This document shows, piece after piece, positions 28,592 to 38,123 of a stretch of 64,000 nt of DNA. Positions within the stretch are counted from its first letter, which is position 1, and every line of letters starts with the position of its first letter. Below the pieces are notes generated by a model. The model was not told the DNA's origin and did not search any database. It saw only the letters and a program-made list of their open reading frames with translations. A program made the translations under genes and the position numbers. Source of the DNA: Giardia muris (lineage: Eukaryota > Fornicata > Diplomonadida > Hexamitidae); assembly GCA_006247105.1 (NCBI GenBank), contig CM016927.1:992001-1056000 (forward strand), in the 5' to 3' direction.

Positions 28592-29392
28592 CCCGGATAG
28601 CGTGAAGGAGATGGTAGGATGCGTTGCAAAGTCGCGCATACTTTCTGGCGTGTTCTTGCCCAAAACGATTTCTGGCTGTATTGACCATATCGTTAGTTCC
28701 CTGAATAGGATATAAGTCGCAAACAAGTGCTCCGTGGCTATTCCAAATCGAGAGATGCCGAAAGAGGGCGTCAGACAACCCACGTTGACAACGAACTCTC
28801 TCTTGTACGGCTCAACGCGTTCTCCCATAAGCGTTTCATACGGTTTCCCGATCTGGGAAATCAGTAAACATAACGACAACCTATTCCTTTTCAGATATGA
28901 GCCGAGCGTGCTAAGAACCTCCTGTGGAACCAGCTCGTTTGCTCCCACCCGGAATAGGAGCACAATGTGATGCGCATTAGGATCCTGTTGTGAAACCTCT
29001 CGGTAACAAGTCAGGACCTGTTCTGGACTGATTGCACCTGCCGTCGAAAGGCGTAACGATAGGTGTCCAACCACGCTCCTGTAGAAGGCTCCATACTTAA
29101 GACGTTTGTTCTCCACTAAGATATCAACACGGTTCAGAATACTCTTCCTTGTGATCAACATACGCTCATGACCAGTACCATCTAGAGCGTTAAAACAGGC
29201 TTGACAGGAGGCGCGTAGACCTGCACACTCCTCACAGATCAGAAGGGATAGCTTGGCGCCCCAGCGTTCCGGTTGATAGAAGTGATAACCTTCAAAGGGT
29301 GTTTCACACAATAGGCATTCTTGCCGCTGAACACGGCGCTTGAGCACCGGCTCTCGGCCGCCGTACGCGGTGCATAAAGCGCAGAGAAGCAT
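28574..29392 (-). CDS. RBM22/Slt11 (Ecm2)-like splicing factor
   Basis: A 272-residue protein. The ATG at 29392 gives MLLCALC; the longer frame would start with TTG. The N-terminus carries the zinc-binding Cys pattern of RBM22/Slt11: LLCALC, then ECLLCETPFEGYHFY, then ICEECAGLRASCQACFNAL, which matches the family's 'C..C.KLKNVCQTC.LDL' block. RBM22 binds U6 snRNA and the intron in the active spliceosome. The rest (~90-272) shows no clear RNP1/RNP2 of an RRM and no CCCH finger, both present in human RBM22, so this is shorter and simpler. It ends by overlapping the convergent gene and lies 18 bp after the RTEL1-like gene's stop, on the same strand. Confidence 0.75.
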   Translation of the reverse strand: MLLCALCTAYGGREPVLKRRVQRQECLLCETPFEGYHFYQPERWGAKLSLLICEECAGLRASCQACFNALDGTGHERMLITRKSILNRVDILVENKRLKYGAFYRSVVGHLSLRLSTAGAISPEQVLTCYREVSQQDPNAHHIVLLFRVGANELVPQEVLSTLGSYLKRNRLSLCLLISQIGKPYETLMGERVEPYKREFVVNVGCLTPSFGISRFGIATEHLFATYILFRELTIWSIQPEIVLGKNTPESMRDFATHPTISFTLSGSSAPL

Positions 29393-29410
29393 CGCGCGGT
29401 CCAAACCCTC

Positions 29411-32368
29411 TTATCGTTTACTACGAAAGAAGGCTAATTGCGCCTTGAAATCCGATTGTATAGCGCTAGAGAAGAAGGAAAGAAGCACGTCCGCCTCGGC
29501 ACTTAACGACGACGTCACAAACAGCTCCGCTAGCTCCTCACATATCCCCACCACCTCGTCAGGCTCTGGTCCAACAAGAAGTTCATCTATAAGCTTCTTA
29601 ATATTGCTGTAATCATATGGGCTCACCTTCTCCCGTATACGCGCCAGAACGCCATCGAGGGTTTCGGGGTCATAGCTCTGAGCCAGTCTCTTGGTCGGTT
29701 GAGCGTCATATTGATATAGCAATTGCATAGTTCCGCCATTCCTTCCATCCCCCTTTTGGTCACTCTTACTCCTGGTCTTGAAGAATGTCTCGATAGCCTC
29801 GGCTAGGGGCTCTGCACTATACTTCCACCCCTTGAGCCGCGTACTAGCTATGTCCCGTCGCATCCATTCTAGAATACCCTTACTAACGTCGGACTTCTCA
29901 TACCGCGAGTCAAGAAGGAATATGCACCCGTAGTCGTCCCGATGCCGTAACACACGCCCAATAGCCTGATTGACGCTTTGACACGCTTGTAGTTCGTACC
30001 ACTTACGACTGCCTATCTTAGAATGCTCTTCAAGCCATGACGTTTGTGCTTGGGTCCCTGGGTCTGCACTGTTCGGAAATGGAATGGAGACAACAATGAC
30101 ACAACGACAAAGCGCATCGGACATGTCCACGCCTTCAGATAGCTTTCCTCGACAGACGACGAAGAAGATGGGAGTTGAGCCTCGGGCACATTCGTCTCGA
30201 TACTGCTCGAAGTCGACACATGCTTGCTCGGTATTCGACTGCTCAATGAATAACTTATGAGACCTGCGTAGCTCCTCGAGAAGTCCCAAGCGTTCCCAGG
30301 CCGCAACCGTCTCGTTCATGAAGACGTAGGAGCTGAAGAAGACGAGGACTCCCCCGACAACGTTACAGACACATGTGCGAATGGCATAGCCAAGATTCTT
30401 GAGATATGTGGGGTCCTTTCTCATATTGAACTTACCACAGAGGGGCTGACGATCGACGGAGACGACGGTCCTTATGATGTACTGCTCGGGGCCGACGATA
30501 TGCGGGCAGGAGAGTTGGATCTTGAAGGGGACCCCGTATTCCGCCTCAACGATGTCCAATGGTGAGAGTGTACCACTTGTCAGAATTGCGAGGCGAATAC
30601 CCTCATCATAGAGGAGGGACTTCATTGTGGTACTTGGGGAGAAGCATACAAGCTCTATACATAGTCGATTGGCGGTCTCACGCATGGTTTCATCGGTCGT
30701 TATGGGTGACGTTGCGAAAGCGTTGTTCCATTGAACCGAGGGTTGTGCCAATTTGCCCATACTATTGACGAGTTCGGCTATAGTACAGGGCTGGCGGTCA
30801 GGCTTGCGGGGTGCCGTTGTTTGGTAGACGATGATTTGGATGGACCTCGTTGCCAGCGATGTCCTGCTTATATACGCCACCCGGATGGCAAAGTCAACTA
30901 CCTTTGGGATACGAGACGCTCGATGCCGGTATACGCTTTGTTTCTGATGATGTCGGGAAAAATAAAGAACCAGCTGGTCGGCAACCAGTTTAGCCCTTTG
31001 TCGAGTGTCTGCGACGGAGCTTCCAAGAAAGAAGCGCGCTGTCTCCGCGTCGGAAGCGGTCTGCATGGAACTGAACTCATTCCCTGTCGTCTTCAGTCGT
31101 GAGAAAACCTTATTCAACAGGTCACGTAATGGACCAATGGCTATCAATGCTGGACCTTCAACAGCCTCGTTTTTGGTCGTGATTTGAAGGCCCTTCAGGC
31201 TCGTCGCGAAGTACCTAAACATAGTCTGACAGAGATCTCCAATCACCTCGAGATCTGCTAATACTACTCTCTCTATTGGGCTACTGTGTTGTAATAGTTT
31301 TGGTGATGGCTCTAAAACCGAGTCGAGCTCCAAAGCTGTCAAGGGCTCCTTTTGAACAAGTGCGCGTAGAAATCTGATATCATCGATGGCAACGAACAGG
31401 TCCTCCAACGTGATGGTGACCGAGAACGCTGCCTTACATGCCGAGGAAAAGTTGTGCGCTTCGTCCACAAGCATGGTACTATTCCGGATGAAACCGGCAA
31501 GGTCTCCCATACGTGTCGTCGGATCTGTCACGTAGTTATATGGCGCAAGGATGAAGGGTGTTCTGGCGGAGAGGGCACGAGAGAAGTAATACGGACATAG
31601 CGTTTGTTCGTTACAGAACCCTAGGAAGTCTTCCAGGTCGCCTATGCTTCGCTGCTTCCCACACCATTCACGGTAAAGCTCACATGTGCCTGGGATATCT
31701 ACTGAAGGCCCGGGATAGTAACGACAACGTCCTTCGTCGCACAACTGTTTGCATACTAAAGGTAGAGACATCTGATTTGCTTCCGCATAGACGCGGGCAT
31801 CGTTACTAAGGCAGTATTGAGAACGGCTTCCAAGGATGACGGCAGGATAGCCTAGAAGTGCAGACTCCTTCCTAATGCTCTTGATGGCCTTGTTGATTTG
31901 TTTAATCGCCTGCTGGAGTTGTGTATGCGTCCTGGAAAGATAGAGCAGTCGAGGGGCGACTTGAACTGGCTGCAAGGATAGACCACCCGATTCCTTCTGA
32001 CCAAAGAACAATGAGTCTAGAGTCACGGGACTCGTCAAGAGAACTCTCAATTCGAGGGTGTTGCCCACCCACTCACGAAGTCCGGGCTCTGTGGCGAGTG
32101 CTCTACTTACAAGCTGCGAGTAATCGTATGCCCCTCGTCTCGCCTCGGATTGGGCTTCGAGGCAGATACATAGGAATCGAGCTGCAAACGCCTGATAGGT
32201 GAGGGCTGGGAGGAGGAGGGAGAGCGTTTTCCCAGTCCCGGTTGGACTCTCAAGGAGGGCGCAATATCGCTGGTTAAGCGCCATCACGACGGCCTCGACA
32301 TACTTCCGTTGGGATGGGTATGGCTCGAAGGGAAATGGGACTGGGAGCCCCCCAGTCCTAATCAGCAT
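29411..32368 (-). CDS. XPD/Rad3-family DNA helicase, RTEL1-like
   Basis: A 985-residue superfamily 2 helicase. The N-terminus, PFPFEPYPSQ, is the RTEL1/FANCJ Q-motif region. Motif I is ESPTGTGKT, followed by SRTHTQLQQ (motif Ia), a set of cysteines suited to an Fe-S cluster (about residues 205-265), motif II LVDEAHN, GTLSP (motif III region), and C-terminal motifs SEGVDMSD and AIGRVLRHRDD (motif VI). RTEL1 dismantles D-loops and G-quadruplexes at telomeres and recombination sites. The N-terminal match favours RTEL1, but Chl1/DDX11 and FANCJ share these motifs. No harmonin-like or RING tail is evident. Start at ATG 32368, 27 bp after the upstream gene's stop. Confidence 0.85.
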   Translation of the reverse strand: MLIRTGGLPVPFPFEPYPSQRKYVEAVVMALNQRYCALLESPTGTGKTLSLLLPALTYQAFAARFLCICLEAQSEARRGAYDYSQLVSRALATEPGLREWVGNTLELRVLLTSPVTLDSLFFGQKESGGLSLQPVQVAPRLLYLSRTHTQLQQAIKQINKAIKSIRKESALLGYPAVILGSRSQYCLSNDARVYAEANQMSLPLVCKQLCDEGRCRYYPGPSVDIPGTCELYREWCGKQRSIGDLEDFLGFCNEQTLCPYYFSRALSARTPFILAPYNYVTDPTTRMGDLAGFIRNSTMLVDEAHNFSSACKAAFSVTITLEDLFVAIDDIRFLRALVQKEPLTALELDSVLEPSPKLLQHSSPIERVVLADLEVIGDLCQTMFRYFATSLKGLQITTKNEAVEGPALIAIGPLRDLLNKVFSRLKTTGNEFSSMQTASDAETARFFLGSSVADTRQRAKLVADQLVLYFSRHHQKQSVYRHRASRIPKVVDFAIRVAYISRTSLATRSIQIIVYQTTAPRKPDRQPCTIAELVNSMGKLAQPSVQWNNAFATSPITTDETMRETANRLCIELVCFSPSTTMKSLLYDEGIRLAILTSGTLSPLDIVEAEYGVPFKIQLSCPHIVGPEQYIIRTVVSVDRQPLCGKFNMRKDPTYLKNLGYAIRTCVCNVVGGVLVFFSSYVFMNETVAAWERLGLLEELRRSHKLFIEQSNTEQACVDFEQYRDECARGSTPIFFVVCRGKLSEGVDMSDALCRCVIVVSIPFPNSADPGTQAQTSWLEEHSKIGSRKWYELQACQSVNQAIGRVLRHRDDYGCIFLLDSRYEKSDVSKGILEWMRRDIASTRLKGWKYSAEPLAEAIETFFKTRSKSDQKGDGRNGGTMQLLYQYDAQPTKRLAQSYDPETLDGVLARIREKVSPYDYSNIKKLIDELLVGPEPDEVVGICEELAELFVTSSLSAEADVLLSFFSSAIQSDFKAQLAFFRSKR

Positions 32369-32395
32369 TGGGGCACGTTTTACACGATATGCTAC

Positions 32396-35300
32396 CTATG
32401 GTCTAGACTCTCGTTCCTTGCGTCGAAGGACCCGGACCACGTCGTGACTGTTGTTCTGCATGGCGATTCGGAGAGCCGTCTGCCCATTTGGAAGCGTGAT
32501 GGGGTACTCTGCCAGAAGCTTCTCAGCACACGCTGGATGGTTACTAGCTGCTGCAAACATCAGGGCCGTCCATCCGGCTTGCGTCCGCATTTGCTGCTCG
32601 CACTCCACGAGGGCCTCGACGCAAGTGACTTGGTTCCTCTTAGCGGCGAGCATTAGTGCAGTGGAACCGTCCATTCGAGTAGTCTTCGCCTCGACGGTGG
32701 CGAGGATATGGACACAGTCGATGCTTCCGCAGACAGCGGCATACATGAGCGCCGTCATATCATCTAGGCTCTTCTGGCCGGCTTGTCCAATGTTCTCACG
32801 TACCTTCTCGACGTCTCCAACTATCGCACCGAGCATGAGGTCGGTGCATGTCAGGGTCTCCTCCTGGTGCATAAGAAGTCTGGCACAAGCTGGATATCCT
32901 TCTGATGCACTCAGAAGGAATGCGGTCAGACGTTGCTGGGTCTTCTGACCGACCTCCACGGGCATGAGAGCTCTCACACAGCCGACATGGCCGTTAGCCG
33001 CCGCAATCATCAACGCCGTTCTATCTAGACTATTATGTCGCAGCCCCTCTGTGGCAAGAAGCAGCTCTGCGCACTCTGCTTGGCCCTCCTTGGCCGCAAA
33101 CATCAGAGCCGTCATCTTCTCCTTGCCACACATCCCAGCCTCGATATCGATGAGGAGCTGGACGATATCCGTGGCACCCGACCTCGCTGCCATCATTAGG
33201 GCCGTGATTCCCTCACGATCCTGCATCCCAGCTGTCGTAGCGACAAGCTGGGCGGCAATGTCGGTGCAACGGGACTTGGCTGCAAACATCAAAGCTGTCT
33301 GCAAATGTATGTTGCAAATGTCTCCTTCATTAAGAAGAAGGTTGGCACATACGGAATGGCCTCCAGAAAGGGCTCGGATAAGTGCAGTACGTCCTTGGCG
33401 ATCCTGTAGGCGGCTCTCCGCCTCAAGAAGGACGCGTACACACTCCTCATGTCCCTCTTCTGCGGCTAGCATCAAAGCCGTCGAGCCATCTGAGCTATGC
33501 CGTCCGGCCTCCACCGGTGCCAGAAGTCTAACACATTCTATATGCCCTTGCGATGCGGCAAACATGAGAGCTGTCCAGCCCATTCCAGAGTAGCACAGGT
33601 CCGTGGTCTGCTTCCCACCCTCCCGCGCAATGAGCTTGGGGACGAACTCCGTCAGATTCCGAATGGCCGCATACATCAGGGCAGTGAAACCGATCTCGTC
33701 TCCTATCCCTGCCTCGCGCTCAACTAGCATATCGAAAGCGCATGGATCATTACCGATAACGGCGCGCATCAAGTTCGACATCCCGAAGCTGTCCTGGATC
33801 CCCGCCTCTGCATCAAGCAGAATGGCCATACAGTCGTGGTGCCCATTACGAACAGCGAAACTTAAGGCGGTCTCGTTGTTATTCGTCGTCTTGCGCGCCT
33901 CATGCGCAACTAATAGTTTTGCGCACTCCAGATGTCCGGCAGCAACCGCAGCGATCAGTGCGGTGTGGCCCGAATTGCTCTGTATGCAGATCTCCGGGAG
34001 TAGTAGCTCGACACACTTGAGATGCCCTCGCGATGCCGCTTGCATCAATGCGGTCCTCCCGACTGTATCTCGGAGCCCCATCTCGCAAAGAAGAAGGTCC
34101 ACAAGCTGTGTGTTCCCACATTCTGCAGCGAGCATGAGAGCCGTACGATTTTGGCTCAGGATTGCAAGTTGTTTGGTGTGGCGATACGTCTCGACAGCTG
34201 TGACATCACTAGCGAGTACCGCGCTCATGAGCTCTGTGGGCTTTGCCTGAAACTTGGGAACTCGTGGTTTCAGTTGGACGGGCACGTTATGGAGGCGAAA
34301 GTACTTACTAATCAGCTCGACCGCCTCTATATAATTGTTTTCGAGGGCGTAATCGAGCGCCGTCTTCCCAGAGCTGGTCACCATCAACAGCTCGGCCTCC
34401 AGAAGGGGCGCGATCGGAGAAAGCATTCGCCTCTTGATGGCGTACGTAAGCGCTGTGTACCCATCTGAACACGCCTTTCCTGAGTAGTACGGAAGAGCCT
34501 CTACCACCAAGACCCGATTGTTTTTCCGAATCCCATACATCAACGGGGTCTCGTCCTTCCCCATGTCTGGAAGCTCAAACGGGAGAAGGATATCTGCGCA
34601 GTCCTGGTGCCCGTAGCGCAAGGCTAGTGAAAAGGCCGTGTTCCCCGATTTGTCTATTTGCCGTGCTTCATGAGGAGCAAGTATGGCAACCGCCTCGATT
34701 AGCCCAGCACTAGCCGCATACATGAGGGCTGTGCAGCCCTGAGAATCAGACATCCCATACTCAGGACTTAGAAGTGTGCAGATCCCTTTGTTTCCACTAA
34801 GGGTGGAAAGCATCAGTGCGGTCCGGCCAATCTTATCCCGCATTCTCAGCTCTTTCGAGTCGCTCTTGAGTATAGCACGAATCGCCTCGTGGTTTCCGAC
34901 GATAGCCGCCCACATCAACGCCGTAAGTCCGTTGGAGTCGGAGACTTTTAGCTCGGCCCTGAGAAGGGGTCTCAAGACCTTATTTTGCTTACTGCGAATT
35001 GCATACATGAGGGCGGTTGCCCCACGCGCATCTTGCATCCCTTCCTCCTTATCCAAGAGAAGCTTGATCGCCTTCAGGTTTCCCCGAGTGGCGGCGTGCA
35101 TGAGGGCTGTGCGGCCCTTCCGGCCCTTCCCTCCAGCCATGGAGAGCAAGGTTTTCGCTAAAGGCGTATCATCACGCGTAACTGCCAGGATGAGGTCTGT
35201 ATCCTTAGCCTCATCCAATTTCACATCTAAGACGCTTGAAGACGAGGTGCGAGGAACCTCTTGAGGTGTCAAAGCGCCAGGGGAAAGACTGGACTCCGAT

Positions 35301-36322
35301 ACTTCTTTTGCAGTCGAGGCTGCCGAGGAGATATGGATATCGAGCTCCTTAGCGATCTTATCGATCGTTGGACGGTATTCTGGGCTAGTAGACACGCAAA
35401 GAATGAGCAGGTCGATCAACTTCTTGGAGTAATACGGCTCCAATTCTTTGCACAGACGCCCAACGTCTCCTACTGGAGGTGCTGGGGTTTGAAGACAGAG
35501 TTCAATGAGGAGTAGGCCAAAGTACCAGACATCTGCCCTATAATATTGCTCCAAGTTACAAGGCTCTCCTGACCATCGAGCACCACACCGAAACTCTCGT
35601 TGAAAGGCTAACTTACTTGCGGGTGTCGAGGGGGCATCACCAAAGTCTTCGGGGATGGTATCGAGATCCAAAGACCGGATGATGGATTTCCCCAGTGACG
35701 ACTGACGAAAGGAGGAGAAGCTAGAGGAGAAGGAGGAGGGTTTGGAACTGCACCCGGACGCCTGGCCAAAGCTAGACGAGGTCCTAATCATGTTGTATGA
35801 GTTTGCCGTGTCAAATTCGGGAGGGGTTAACTGGTTTGCATAGAGGGCTCGCAAAGGCTTCAACAGTCCGAAATAGTCTATGATGTGGACGCCCTTCTTC
35901 TCGTCGAGGAACACGCGCGACGGGGTCAAGCCACCCAACGCCACGAGGCCATGGGAGTGGATCTCGATGAGGGCCCCGATGACCCCTCGCGCTATCTCCA
36001 TAATCCTCTCTTCTGGAAGATAATCTTTATGTGCTCCGACATAAATCAAACGCGTCAAGGGGGTTCCCGCGACGGTGTCAAGGACGGCGCAGACGGCGGT
36101 CTCCTCTGGATCAAGGTGGACGGCCAGGCAGGACACGGCGTTTGGTGAGCGGACGGTCTCGTAAGACACAAGCGATTCTGGCATTGCCTCCGGATGGAGT
36201 TGTAAGAGGAGGACCGCGGAACCGTCCTCCCGGCGCACCCCAAAGGAGAGATAGTCGTTGGGCAACGAGTGAATGGGTTCAGTGATGGAGTACTCGGCGG
36301 GGAGCCATTGCTGCTCGGCCAT
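32396..36322 (-). CDS. Giant NEK-like pseudokinase with more than 20 ankyrin repeats
   Basis: A 1308-residue protein. Residues ~1-345 resemble a kinase domain that has lost its catalytic residues: no VAIK lysine, HRD replaced around LGGLTPSRVF, DFG replaced by DYFG, with a Ser/Phe-rich insertion (~185-215) before the C-lobe (YRADVWYFGLLLIEL). From ~370 to the end there is an almost unbroken ankyrin array (TALMHAATRGN, TALMWAAIVGN, TALIAAVAAGH, TALMFAASQGH and so on). It lacks coiled coil or other domains. Presumably a scaffold. Starts at the ATG at 36322, 25 bp from the opposed kinase gene. Confidence 0.9.
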   Translation of the reverse strand: MAEQQWLPAEYSITEPIHSLPNDYLSFGVRREDGSAVLLLQLHPEAMPESLVSYETVRSPNAVSCLAVHLDPEETAVCAVLDTVAGTPLTRLIYVGAHKDYLPEERIMEIARGVIGALIEIHSHGLVALGGLTPSRVFLDEKKGVHIIDYFGLLKPLRALYANQLTPPEFDTANSYNMIRTSSSFGQASGCSSKPSSFSSSFSSFRQSSLGKSIIRSLDLDTIPEDFGDAPSTPASKLAFQREFRCGARWSGEPCNLEQYYRADVWYFGLLLIELCLQTPAPPVGDVGRLCKELEPYYSKKLIDLLILCVSTSPEYRPTIDKIAKELDIHISSAASTAKEVSESSLSPGALTPQEVPRTSSSSVLDVKLDEAKDTDLILAVTRDDTPLAKTLLSMAGGKGRKGRTALMHAATRGNLKAIKLLLDKEEGMQDARGATALMYAIRSKQNKVLRPLLRAELKVSDSNGLTALMWAAIVGNHEAIRAILKSDSKELRMRDKIGRTALMLSTLSGNKGICTLLSPEYGMSDSQGCTALMYAASAGLIEAVAILAPHEARQIDKSGNTAFSLALRYGHQDCADILLPFELPDMGKDETPLMYGIRKNNRVLVVEALPYYSGKACSDGYTALTYAIKRRMLSPIAPLLEAELLMVTSSGKTALDYALENNYIEAVELISKYFRLHNVPVQLKPRVPKFQAKPTELMSAVLASDVTAVETYRHTKQLAILSQNRTALMLAAECGNTQLVDLLLCEMGLRDTVGRTALMQAASRGHLKCVELLLPEICIQSNSGHTALIAAVAAGHLECAKLLVAHEARKTTNNNETALSFAVRNGHHDCMAILLDAEAGIQDSFGMSNLMRAVIGNDPCAFDMLVEREAGIGDEIGFTALMYAAIRNLTEFVPKLIAREGGKQTTDLCYSGMGWTALMFAASQGHIECVRLLAPVEAGRHSSDGSTALMLAAEEGHEECVRVLLEAESRLQDRQGRTALIRALSGGHSVCANLLLNEGDICNIHLQTALMFAAKSRCTDIAAQLVATTAGMQDREGITALMMAARSGATDIVQLLIDIEAGMCGKEKMTALMFAAKEGQAECAELLLATEGLRHNSLDRTALMIAAANGHVGCVRALMPVEVGQKTQQRLTAFLLSASEGYPACARLLMHQEETLTCTDLMLGAIVGDVEKVRENIGQAGQKSLDDMTALMYAAVCGSIDCVHILATVEAKTTRMDGSTALMLAAKRNQVTCVEALVECEQQMRTQAGWTALMFAAASNHPACAEKLLAEYPITLPNGQTALRIAMQNNSHDVVRVLRRKERESRP

Positions 36323-36347
36323 AGGCCTTTTTTTTGAGCGGAGACAA
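36323..36347. promoter_or_regulatory. 25-bp shared divergent start region
   Basis: Between opposed ATGs at 36322 and 36348 lies a T-run of eight flanked by short GC segments; the plus gene has GACAAATG at its start. Shared promoter inferred from position. Confidence 0.5.
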
Positions 36348-38108
36348 ATGCAGCTTGGACTCTATACCGTCTTCCCGGAGGTGCGGGGACGAGGGGCCTA
36401 CGGCAGTATCTTCGAGGGCCACCTCACCGGTCATCCTGAGGTCCGGCTTGCGTTCAAAGCGCTTCGAGGGGACAACGCTGCTGGGCTCATGGGGCGAGTG
36501 CTAGGCAACGATGCGTACGCCCTGGCCGAGCTCAGTTACAGCATCATGATGCGGCCCGACGCCAATGCGGAGAGCGATAGTCATATGAGCGTCTTTGTTG
36601 ATCTGCCAGTCCTTCCAATATTCGATGTAGTTGATGGAGAAGGGATCATCATAGACGGGGAGGAGCCTCCCTATCTCAAGGTTCTTCAGCAATCGCTCTT
36701 CCTCGTCACCCCCTTCTACGACTATGACCTGCATCGTCTCATCCGTCAGGGTGCTCTAACACACTTAAGCCTTGAGGGGGTCCTGGCCGTCATCTACTCA
36801 TTGTTACGGGCCGTGGCGATCTTCCATTCCATAGGCTGGTCACACCGGGATATAAAGCCGGACAACGTTCTTGTTAACAAGTACGGTCAACTATGCTTGT
36901 GCGACTTCGGCATGGCGCGCTTTGAGGCGCCCTTTTACGGCCGCTTTGGTGTGCGGGACGAGTACGACTTTCTCAAGCTGTCTGTCTCTACCCTAATGAC
37001 ACCGTTGCCGCAAGATAAGGCCAGTGATTGGGGGTTCCAAATTGAGGAGAAGGAGATCACGGAGAAGGACCTGATAACGGGGTATACCACCTTCTGTGGA
37101 ACCCTGTGGTGGCGTGGCCCGGACCAATGCTTAGGGCTCAACAGGAGCATGTCTGGTGCCGTGAACGACGCATGGGCACTAGGGTGCACCTTATGCAATA
37201 TTCTGTTCGATCGTTCCCCCTTTCAAACCCAAGTCATCGAGGACATCTATGGGACCGGGGAGATGATGGCGCGCATAAACCACGTCAAACCCTTCTTCGA
37301 GTGCAAGAAGTATCATCGTGGCTTCATCGATACTTCCGAGGTGATGATGCGTCCGAGACTCATGAGCGGTTTCAAGGAGCGCGCTCAAGAGCAATGCGAT
37401 GAGGAGGCTTGGCTCTACATCCGAACCATCTACTATAAGTGTAGTCAGCAAGCTGGGATGCAGCACGGTATGAACTCTCTCCTGGCACGTCTTCCCTCCC
37501 TGATCCCGGAGGTCGCCGAACGGCATCGCCTCTCGCATGAGCGACAATATGCACGCGTCCTCTGGCGTAACCGGAGGATCTTCGTTAGTCCGCACACCAA
37601 TTCCAAGCTGTATTACAGCTTCTGCCCCTACAACCTATCCGAGGCGCTCCTCCTCGGTCTCATCATCCGATTCGGGTCCCAGGATGGTCTTAGACTACTT
37701 CGAGACGACGTTGATATGCAGAAAGAGGAGATGCGGACGATCTTGACATATCCAGACCTTCTTCGGACCCTTTCTCTTACTGAGGGTCAAGTCCTATCCT
37801 TCATCCACCTCGCACATATGATGGACCGGCTTCTGGCACTCGACCCGAGCGAGCGAGCGCTTCCAGCAGATCTTCTTTCCTTGCCACTCTTCTCGGCGAT
37901 CGATAAGGTTGTCCCTCCATCGATCCCCTTACCTCCTGATGGCCCTCTCACCTCCTCACATGTCTGCCCATTCACTACTCGTGCTATCCTCGCTATCCAT
38001 AACCCCCCTCTTGACCTTGCATCTCACGACCTCCCTAGCATCGTGGAACAGGTACGGATCCCTCTCCTTCGGAACTTCGTGTGGGAGATGTGCGGATGGC
38101 CACCATGA
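36348..38108 (+). CDS. CMGC-like protein kinase with large insertions
   Basis: A 586-residue kinase starting at the ATG in ACAAATGC; an upstream in-frame extension overlaps the opposite gene and is rejected. Glycine loop GRGAYGSIF, AFKAL (beta-3 lysine), catalytic loop SHRDIKPDN (H166, D168), DFG at 186-188. After the activation segment it reads GTLWWRGPDQCLG, which resembles the CDK/MAPK pattern 'TLWYRAPE', although the APE glutamate is replaced by Asp. An extra ~55 residues sit between DFG and this motif, and large C-lobe insertions (~300-480) are present. All catalytic residues are kept, so it should be active. Followed after 15 bp by RRP8. Confidence 0.85.
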   Translation: MQLGLYTVFPEVRGRGAYGSIFEGHLTGHPEVRLAFKALRGDNAAGLMGRVLGNDAYALAELSYSIMMRPDANAESDSHMSVFVDLPVLPIFDVVDGEGIIIDGEEPPYLKVLQQSLFLVTPFYDYDLHRLIRQGALTHLSLEGVLAVIYSLLRAVAIFHSIGWSHRDIKPDNVLVNKYGQLCLCDFGMARFEAPFYGRFGVRDEYDFLKLSVSTLMTPLPQDKASDWGFQIEEKEITEKDLITGYTTFCGTLWWRGPDQCLGLNRSMSGAVNDAWALGCTLCNILFDRSPFQTQVIEDIYGTGEMMARINHVKPFFECKKYHRGFIDTSEVMMRPRLMSGFKERAQEQCDEEAWLYIRTIYYKCSQQAGMQHGMNSLLARLPSLIPEVAERHRLSHERQYARVLWRNRRIFVSPHTNSKLYYSFCPYNLSEALLLGLIIRFGSQDGLRLLRDDVDMQKEEMRTILTYPDLLRTLSLTEGQVLSFIHLAHMMDRLLALDPSERALPADLLSLPLFSAIDKVVPPSIPLPPDGPLTSSHVCPFTTRAILAIHNPPLDLASHDLPSIVEQVRIPLLRNFVWEMCGWPP

Positions 38109-38123
38109 AAAGAGCAAGGAAAA

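Noticed and set aside
36273..36347. Upstream extension of the CMGC kinase
   Set aside because: Overlaps the start of the opposed ankyrin gene; kinase homology begins right after ATG 36348.
36755..36766. CTAACACAC resembling a Giardia intron acceptor
   Set aside because: It lacks the final CAG, and the kinase reads through in frame with sensible sequence.
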